A stretch of 29,678 nt of DNA, from the IMG/VR virus record IMGVR_UViG_3300036399_000778, positions 1 to 29,678 of that record. One strand, given 5' to 3'. This DNA is from a virus. The notes beneath the pieces are model-generated. The model did not search any database and was not told the origin of the DNA. It saw only the letters and a program-made list of their open reading frames with translations. The position numbers and the translations under genes are program-made. This document shows, one piece after another, positions 24,643 to 29,678 of the stretch. Within the stretch, counting starts at the first letter, position 1; every line of letters starts with the position of its first letter.

Positions 24643-24994
24643 TCTCCAGTTCTCTTTGTTCGTTAATAAAATTTGCCTCTTCATCCCTTAGATGATCAAA
24701 GGCAGGATCATCGTCGTAGTCGACTGTATCTTCTTCAGATAGGTTAGTTAGAACTAACTCTCCATCTACAAACAATTCCTCAGTAGGTTCTTCTCCGTTG
24801 TCTGCTGCAGACATAAGTTCAGCAGTATCATAGATAGTTTCAGTATAAGCATTCTCTAACTCATCAATCTCATTATTCTCGTAGAGTTCTTTAGCAATAC
24901 GTTTTGCATCGTCAAGATTCTCTGCTTGAATAGTTGCTGTAGTACGATACCAAATAGTATGTTTGGCATCAAGTTCAATCTTGAAGCTTTCCAT
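24635..24994 (-). CDS. Very acidic small protein (possible DNA mimic)
   Basis: The ATG at 24994 shares its A with the upstream TAA (TAATG), so it is preferred to the ATG at 25009. The 119-residue product has a strand-helix core (FKIELDAKHTIWYRTTATIQ, LDDAKRIAKELYENNE) followed by a long acidic region (ADNGEEPTEELFVDGELV, LSEEDTVDYDDDPAFDHL). The charge pattern recalls phage DNA-mimic inhibitors, but this is inference. It ends in TAG, showing TAG is a stop in this genome. Confidence 0.6.
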   Translation of the reverse strand: MESFKIELDAKHTIWYRTTATIQAENLDDAKRIAKELYENNEIDELENAYTETIYDTAELMSAADNGEEPTEELFVDGELVLTNLSEEDTVDYDDDPAFDHLRDEEANFINEQRELEND

Positions 24995-25545
24995 TACTCT
25001 GCTGCCCAACCAAAGAAGTGATAGATACCTGGCTTTTGATTCTTGTCGTGCTTGTACTTGATTCTAGCAACAACAGGACTGCAACTAACCAATACTCTCT
25101 CCATGATAACTGTAGTACTAGTTCCGGTTTTCTCTGTAAACTGACGGGCCAATTTAACAGCCTCAGTTTTGTGACCACTGCTGTTAATCTTCTTACCGTG
25201 ATTATCTAGTACAAAGTAAACCAAGTCCCACTTCTTAGTACCAGGTACTACTATGTCTTCTACTTGAGTTTTAATCTTAAGCTTGTTCTGTACTGGCTCT
25301 GACTCACAAATACCCCAGCAAGGGGCAAACTTAGAGGTATTATCATAGTTCTTGTCTATGAACTCTCTCAGAGGTAGTTTACTTCTCTTCCACTCAGCAG
25401 TTTTGTCTACAAACCCTGTTGTGGTACTGATGGTACCATTGTAACTGTCGTGACCATACTCACTAATAGCATCATCTACTAGTGCTTGATAAGCTTGCTG
25501 CATTGAATTAGCTCTTGTTTTGTCGTAAAATTGACTTGCTCCCAT
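24994..25545 (-). CDS. Phage protein of unknown function with YGHDSYNGT motif
   Basis: The 183-residue protein starts with a helical region (ASQFYDKTRANSMQQAYQAL) and a YGHDSYNGTISTTTGFVDKT motif at about 30-49. A similar Y-G-x-D-x-Y-N-G-x-I motif is, from memory, common in unknown proteins of large phages. A central C-W-G-I-C segment and a beta-rich end (VYFVLDNHGKKINSSGHK, TVIMERVLVSCSPVVARI) follow. It is the first gene after the DNA polymerase, 18 bases downstream. No function can be given. Confidence 0.65.
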   Translation of the reverse strand: MGASQFYDKTRANSMQQAYQALVDDAISEYGHDSYNGTISTTTGFVDKTAEWKRSKLPLREFIDKNYDNTSKFAPCWGICESEPVQNKLKIKTQVEDIVVPGTKKWDLVYFVLDNHGKKINSSGHKTEAVKLARQFTEKTGTSTTVIMERVLVSCSPVVARIKYKHDKNQKPGIYHFFGWAAE

Positions 25546-25563
25546 AATTTTAAGGTTTAGTTT

Positions 25564-27567
25564 TTATTTTTTCCAGAATTTTTCTATGCAAGGATCTGCC
25601 TTAAGCGGTACTCGCTTACAGAAGACAGCCCCTGCTTTTACCATTGCACTTTCTAGTGCGTTTGCTACTTCTCCTGATAAAGACTCAGGACATTCCACTA
25701 AGTTCTCGTCGTGAACCGTGTTAATAAATTTTACCGTAAACAATAGGTTGTTTGGTAGTAAGTAATCTTCCCAAAAGTAAACACAAGATAGCTTGGTTAT
25801 CTCTGAGCTTTGTCCTTGAATAGGGTAGTTCAAGGACATACGTTCTATTTGACCTTTCTTACTGAAGAAGGTAGATACTTGCTGTTTAATTTTAGAGTAA
25901 GATGCTGTTTTGTGTTCTCTGTGTTTTTTGTAGTTATCCCAGAAGCCCTTAACACCTACAGCTTTTTTTGCTTCGAGAAACTCATCGTAATAGTCCACAT
26001 AGGATTTTTTACCTGTTACTTCCGAGATTAGTACATAGCCATTGTCTACGCCAAATTTCTTGGCTTCATCAAAGTAGGCTTTTAATCCCGGAAACGCAGC
26101 AAAGTATGCATCGTAAATCTTCTGTCCCTGCTCAACACTTAATCCTAGTTGGTCGGCAATACCTATGCCGCTACCACCGTAGTTAATTGCAAAGCCAGCG
26201 ACCTTAGCAGATTGACGCTTATCCTTGTGCTTCTTTTTAATCTCATCTAAGTCCATACCATCCAACTCGTCATACATCTTGGATGCAACGAAGCTGTGCA
26301 TGTCACCCAGATTCTTATCGTAAAACTCTAGTAAGTTAGCGTCAAGACATTTGTTCACTAGAACAATCTGCTCTTGACCTGTGTAGTCACATCCAATGAT
26401 AACATTACCATTCTCTGCTACAAAACAACTGCGTGTCTCTTCATCGCTAGGTATGTTTTGTAGGTTAGGGTATGCTTCACCGGTTTCTTTGTTTCTACCA
26501 CCACTAGATAGACGACCTGTGTTCATCAACTGTTTGTACTGTGTGTGGATTCTACCGCTTACAGGGTTGATTAGTCTAATCCAATTCTCTCCGTAAGTAC
26601 CTAGATCCTTTTGAGCTTGCTTGTAGTTGAGGTAATTCCCAATGATTGGGAATTCTTTAGCAAATTTACCCAAGTGACTAGCCTCTATCGTGTCTTTCTC
26701 TACGCCCTTCTCTACGACTTTAGTATCTACACCTAGAGCCTTAAAGAACTCGACTACTTGCTGTGAGGAGTTCCAGTTAACACTTGCCTTGACTTGAGTG
26801 TTGAACATATCTAATTGACGTTCGATAAATTTAACCATGTTATTCTCAAGCACAAACTCGTTAAGTTCTGCCTCAGCCTTTTCTAGGTCAAGTTTAGTCT
26901 TGTTCATTTTGATTCGCCACTTATTCTCATCTAGTTTGATGCCACAGTACTCGATGTAAGCCAGAACCTTTACGAATCTATTGTCAAGCTCAATTGACTT
27001 TAACGAACCTTGCTTCTCAAGTATCTCTAGTTGAATCTCTTTGAGTTTATGCAGGTAAGCAACGTCAAGTGCAGAGTAAAGAATAAAGGACGGAGTAAAC
27101 TTACCATTGATATTCTTACGCTCGGTCTTGTCTAGTACGATTCCCAAGTGACGATAGACGCACGCATCTAAACTACATCTGTGGCTATCTATACCTAACC
27201 TAGTAGTCTTCTCGCCTAGGAAAGTATCGTAGACCTTGTAAGGAATAATCCTCTCATGGTACAAGAACTTCAAGTCGAACTTCAAGTTGTGGCCGATAAG
27301 CTCTTTGGTCTCTAACAACTCTTTGAAGAATTGGATGTCTACACTCTTTACGTCTATCACAAACTGGTGTACATCGTTACCTAGTTGTATTGTGACTAAA
27401 TCGGTTGTGTAGGGATCAAATCCTAGAGTCTCCGAGTCAAAGCCTAGTGTGTCTTTAGTTTGAAGTAAAGATAAAGCCTGTTCTTTGCTACAAAAGACAA
27501 TGTTATCCTCAGGCTTCAGCTTGAGGTTTCTGATAACTGCTGGGTCCTCTGTTACAAATCCTATCAT
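25564..27567 (-). CDS. polA: Family A DNA polymerase with 3'-5' exonuclease
   Basis: The 667-residue protein has a complete proofreading domain: Exo I FDSETLGFD (D44, E46), Exo II GHNLKFD (N94, D98), and Exo III YSALDVAYL (Y164, D168). The polymerase domain shows motif A CDYTGQEQ (D394, E399), motif B RQSAKVAGFAINYGG (R451, K455, F459, Y463) and motif C NTVHDEN (H619, D620, E621). It lacks a 5'-3' exonuclease domain, as usual for phage replicative Pol A. It copies the phage genome in the host cytoplasm. Its ATG overlaps the NinG-like stop as ATGA, so the two are translationally coupled. Motif A reads DYTGQE instead of the DYSQIE consensus but keeps both key acids. Confidence 0.97.
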   Translation of the reverse strand: MIGFVTEDPAVIRNLKLKPEDNIVFCSKEQALSLLQTKDTLGFDSETLGFDPYTTDLVTIQLGNDVHQFVIDVKSVDIQFFKELLETKELIGHNLKFDLKFLYHERIIPYKVYDTFLGEKTTRLGIDSHRCSLDACVYRHLGIVLDKTERKNINGKFTPSFILYSALDVAYLHKLKEIQLEILEKQGSLKSIELDNRFVKVLAYIEYCGIKLDENKWRIKMNKTKLDLEKAEAELNEFVLENNMVKFIERQLDMFNTQVKASVNWNSSQQVVEFFKALGVDTKVVEKGVEKDTIEASHLGKFAKEFPIIGNYLNYKQAQKDLGTYGENWIRLINPVSGRIHTQYKQLMNTGRLSSGGRNKETGEAYPNLQNIPSDEETRSCFVAENGNVIIGCDYTGQEQIVLVNKCLDANLLEFYDKNLGDMHSFVASKMYDELDGMDLDEIKKKHKDKRQSAKVAGFAINYGGSGIGIADQLGLSVEQGQKIYDAYFAAFPGLKAYFDEAKKFGVDNGYVLISEVTGKKSYVDYYDEFLEAKKAVGVKGFWDNYKKHREHKTASYSKIKQQVSTFFSKKGQIERMSLNYPIQGQSSEITKLSCVYFWEDYLLPNNLLFTVKFINTVHDENLVECPESLSGEVANALESAMVKAGAVFCKRVPLKADPCIEKFWKK

Positions 27568-28211
27568 CGCTTAATTAATTTACTGACAACACATAAATAG
27601 TGATAGTAACAGTCCCCAATTAAATCTCGTTTCTCTTTAGTAGATAATGATTGGGTTTCTAATTTCTCAAGTGCTACTTTGTAGATGTCATAAATCTCTC
27701 TACGGTCCGTGTTGTTCATCTTTAGACTAGTAGCTGCGAGTTCTAGAAGTGTCTCAGTCATCTCTTCTCCCCAAATATTATTGATGGACTTACCTAAGTT
27801 CCAAACGTGGTGAGGTGTATACATGTTACAAGTAGGGCAACCAGGAAGCATATTGCGTACGTCAAATCGAGTGATACTTTTTGTTCTACTCACAAAGTGA
27901 CAACATTGTAAACTTTTCCTAGGCATTCTTACCTCACATGCATAGCATTTTTCCTCAAAGGCGGCTCTAATCAACCAAGAAGTCATTTGGTCTAACTTAG
28001 CTTGCGTGATGGTACTTGCCTTCTTCTCACGCACCTTAGCACGTTTTTCCTTTAACTTCTCTTTTTGTGATTTTTTCACACAAACGGCACATAACTTCTT
28101 CGTTTTGTTAGCAAACGGACGTTTTTTGCCACATTCTGTACAAATTGTCTCTACTAAGGGTTTTTCAATTACTCCTTTAATAGGCACCTTTTTAACTGTT
28201 TTTCTCAGCAT
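27564..28211 (-). CDS. ninG: NinG/Rap-like recombination protein
   Basis: The ATG at 28211 is preferred to the TTG at 28217, which lies inside the promoter -7 box; this gives 215 residues. An N-terminal zinc ribbon, CTECG...CAVC (C24, C27, C41, C44), and a Lys/Arg-rich helix precede the NinG core: CYAC, LQCCHFVSRTKSITRFDVRN, and GCPTCNMYTPHHVWNLGK. Lambda NinG (Rap) is a structure-specific nuclease that resolves branched recombination intermediates; its core is HNH-like and zinc-bound. It is the first gene after promoter P3 and is coupled to DNA polymerase by ATGA. Confidence 0.85.
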   Translation of the reverse strand: MLRKTVKKVPIKGVIEKPLVETICTECGKKRPFANKTKKLCAVCVKKSQKEKLKEKRAKVREKKASTITQAKLDQMTSWLIRAAFEEKCYACEVRMPRKSLQCCHFVSRTKSITRFDVRNMLPGCPTCNMYTPHHVWNLGKSINNIWGEEMTETLLELAATSLKMNNTDRREIYDIYKVALEKLETQSLSTKEKRDLIGDCYYHYLCVVSKLIKR

Positions 28212-28214
28212 AAA

Positions 28215-28244
28215 CAAATATAATAAATAAAATTAAAGGGCAAA
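28215..28244 (-). promoter_or_regulatory. Promoter P3 for the ninG-polA operon
   Basis: On the minus strand, TTTG (28244-28241), 18 bases, then TATATTTG (28222-28215) match the Bacteroidetes promoter consensus. The ninG ATG at 28211 is 3 bases after the box, predicting a leaderless message. The -33 element lies inside the upstream terminator stem. Confidence 0.55.
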
Positions 28245-28261
28245 AGAATTCTCTTGCCCTT
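28236..28261 (-). terminator. Terminator after the DUF932 gene
   Basis: An 8-bp stem, AAGGGCAA (28236-28243) and TTGCCCTT (28254-28261), encloses a 10-base loop containing the AGAATTCT palindrome. On the minus strand it is followed by an AT-rich TAATTTTATTTATT run. It begins 26 bases after the DUF932 stop. Confidence 0.7.
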
Positions 28262-28287
28262 AACATAGAAAGTTATAACCTGCAAAA

Positions 28288-29157
28288 TTAAGCAGGTTCA
28301 AGTCCTACCAAATGGTAAGTCTTGTCGATGGTTGGGTCTACAAATTCCCTGTAGATTGTGTCAAAACCTTTCTGATTGGTTCTGAAAGCAATACCACTCA
28401 TCAAAGCATTACGCTTAGCCTCAATGTCCTTGTAGGTAAGCATATGGTTTGTGTAGCGAGTCACAGCGTTAAATAAACCGTAAGCAGTTTCTCCGTGAGT
28501 ATTGAACTCGTTGGTCATTGCTACACGGAAGTTATTCAAACGGTTCTTGGTACGAGTGAACTCTTCGTCACCACCAATAATGCTAAGCAAGAACTCATCA
28601 GTAATCTTACTAGGTACTGTTGTCTTGCTCATCTGCACCATCATTTCGATCAATGCTTCTTCCTGGAACACAGAGTTACGGAGTTGAGCACTAATCAAAG
28701 AGATTTTTGCTTTTGAGTTAGCGGTGTGACGAACACGTTGCATGTCCTTCAAGGCAGAGAAGAATGTGTTAGCACAAACTACTACTACGTTGGTGGTACC
28801 AAAACCGATAGGTGCTGAACCATCATGTGAAGTCAAGGCAGTCAAGAATCGCTTAGAGTCTGAACCACCGATGCGAACATCAGGCAATTCTAACTGAAAG
28901 TAAACTTTCTGACCGCTACCGAGCATACCTGCTCTGGTAATTTTTAGGTTCTGTTGACCGGCAGCTTCATACAAAGTTTCTGCAATCTCATAGTTTTGCG
29001 TAGGAGTGTACTTACTACCTACAATACCTAGACATGCTTGGGTGTCATCTCTAAAGATACCGAAGCCTTGTGTTTCTTGTCCTTGTGGGCCATAAAGAGT
29101 GTGTTTACTTACAGTCCAGTTGGCATTAGCTTGTTCTAAAATTTGTTCTACTGACAT
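28288..29157 (-). CDS. DUF932 phage/plasmid protein
   Basis: The 289-residue protein carries the family signature: GIVGSKYTPTQNYE, QLELPDVRIGG, FLTALTSHDGSAPIGFGTTN, VVVCANTF and a C-terminal helix pair (NALMSGIAFRTNQ). DUF932 proteins are common on phages and plasmids of many bacteria and are often highly expressed; their function is unknown. It has the full usual length. It sits 2 bases downstream of the preceding small gene and is followed by its own terminator, so it probably forms the end of a separate transcript with the UDG region. Confidence 0.85.
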   Translation of the reverse strand: MSVEQILEQANANWTVSKHTLYGPQGQETQGFGIFRDDTQACLGIVGSKYTPTQNYEIAETLYEAAGQQNLKITRAGMLGSGQKVYFQLELPDVRIGGSDSKRFLTALTSHDGSAPIGFGTTNVVVVCANTFFSALKDMQRVRHTANSKAKISLISAQLRNSVFQEEALIEMMVQMSKTTVPSKITDEFLLSIIGGDEEFTRTKNRLNNFRVAMTNEFNTHGETAYGLFNAVTRYTNHMLTYKDIEAKRNALMSGIAFRTNQKGFDTIYREFVDPTIDKTYHLVGLEPA

Positions 29158-29159
29158 AA

Positions 29160-29435
29160 TTAGTTTGTTGTGTTTGTTGGATTGGTTTTTTCGGTTGATT
29201 CTGCGATTTTACTTACTTCTGTGTGTCTGGCATTTTCCTTAAGGAAAGCATTCAGATTCTCAAGTTCCCTTATCTGACCGGCAACAGTACAGTAGTCGTA
29301 CTCGGTTGATTGTGTAAGGGTCTTGATTGATTCCATTCGATCATTAATGTGTTTAATTAAACTAGCCCTGAAATGGTAGTAGGTTAGTAATTCTTCTTTA
29401 ATAAGATTGTCGTTGTTGTCTAAAAATTCAGCCAT
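29160..29435 (-). CDS. Small helical protein, unknown
   Basis: The 91-residue protein is mostly helical (LIKEELLTYYHFRASLIKHI, VAGQIRELENLNAFLKENAR) with a polar, Thr/Asn-rich tail. It starts 16 bases inside the upstream uracil-DNA glycosylase gene and ends 2 bases before the DUF932 start, so all three are probably co-translated. No family is recognised. Confidence 0.6.
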   Translation of the reverse strand: MAEFLDNNDNLIKEELLTYYHFRASLIKHINDRMESIKTLTQSTEYDYCTVAGQIRELENLNAFLKENARHTEVSKIAESTEKTNPTNTTN

Positions 29436-29678
29436 TTGATTGTGTCTCCGTTGTTGTGAAGTAAAATAGTGTCGATTTTTTCAAAGTGGTCGCACTCCCA
29501 CTGACCTCCCTTGTATACAGCAGATACAGGGTGAGGTGCTTTAAGTACATGGTGGAATTTAGGATTGACTAAATCTGCAAACTGCTGTGCATCTTTACCC
29601 CAAAAGCAAAAGATTACGCCTGAGCTATTCTCGGAGATAGTCTTGATTACTTTCTCTGTGAATGGTCTCCACAAACTA
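29420..29678 (-). CDS. ung: Uracil-DNA glycosylase, C-terminal part (5' end beyond the window)
   Basis: The frame is open to the right edge, and the TTG at 29674 is not a likely start. The visible 86 residues match the C-terminal half of family 1 UDG: a WRPFTEKVIKTI helix, GVIFCFWGKDAQ (in place of GVVFLLWGxxAQ), HHVLKAPHPVSAVYKGG (the HPSPLS DNA-intercalation loop, changed to HPVSAV), CDHFEKID, and the closing G-D-T-I-K-W-L. It removes uracil from DNA; many crAss-like phages carry one. The catalytic Asp and the uracil pocket lie outside the window. Confidence 0.85.
   Translation of the reverse strand, partial: SLWRPFTEKVIKTISENSSGVIFCFWGKDAQQFADLVNPKFHHVLKAPHPVSAVYKGGQWECDHFEKIDTILLHNNGDTIKWLNF

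Noticed and set aside
28212-28217. TTG start for ninG
   Set aside because: It lies inside the -7 box TATATTTG; the ATG at 28211 is the better start.
1-29678. Recoded stop codons, as in some crAss-like phages
   Set aside because: All large genes are intact under the standard code and TAA, TGA and TAG (for example at 24635-24637) all end genes at operon junctions.
1-29678. tRNA genes, CRISPR arrays, insertion sequences
   Set aside because: Intergenic space is too short for these, and no cloverleaf, spaced repeats or transposase is visible.

Overview
The window looks like about 29.7 kb of a tailed phage infecting a Bacteroidetes host, most likely a crAss-like phage (order Crassvirales). The evidence is a giant ORF with the DxDxD catalytic loop and surrounding signature of the two-barrel virion RNA polymerases of these phages, followed by a second giant virion-type protein. 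Start codons lack Shine-Dalgarno sequences, the three intergenic gaps long enough for a promoter each hold a TTG-N18/19-TAnnTTTG promoter of Bacteroidetes type, and the tail protein resembles those of flavobacterial phages. The standard genetic code works throughout: TAA, TGA and at least one TAG all act as stops. There is no tRNA, rRNA, CRISPR or insertion sequence, and no gap above 300 bases.

Layout. The plus-strand left arm (1-19382) carries the 3' part of the virion RNA polymerase gene with a C-terminal macro-like domain, then a 2810-residue protein with two zinc-metallopeptidase motifs (predicted to be packaged and ejected with the DNA). A new promoter then precedes a small beta-rich protein, a modular receptor-binding/tail protein with its partner, a holin, two overlapping spanin-like genes, a secreted DNA/RNA endonuclease and a small protein. 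A bidirectional hairpin terminator at 19381-19404 separates this arm from the convergent minus-strand right arm (19409-29678).

The right arm, read from the right end leftward, encodes uracil-DNA glycosylase (cut by the window edge), a small protein, a DUF932 protein with its own terminator, a NinG-like recombination protein with its own promoter, family A DNA polymerase with intact proofreading domain, several small proteins, an Api92/DUF1281-like protein, a NinB-like candidate, a dATP/dGTP diphosphohydrolase-like protein, a PD-(D/E)XK nuclease, dCMP deaminase, a GroES-like co-chaperonin and small membrane proteins. Many of its genes are linked by ATGA or TAATG junctions, so it probably works as one or two long operons for replication, recombination, nucleotide supply and host takeover.

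How it fits together (inference): the packaged polymerase and its giant partner would enter the cell with the DNA and start transcription of the right arm. The middle cassette supplies host recognition and lysis. The most novel-looking points are the macro-like domain fused to the virion polymerase, the tandem metallopeptidases with an AT-rich inserted N-terminal region in the neighbouring giant protein, the promoters that predict leaderless messages, the secreted nuclease in the lysis cassette, and the GroES-like gene.
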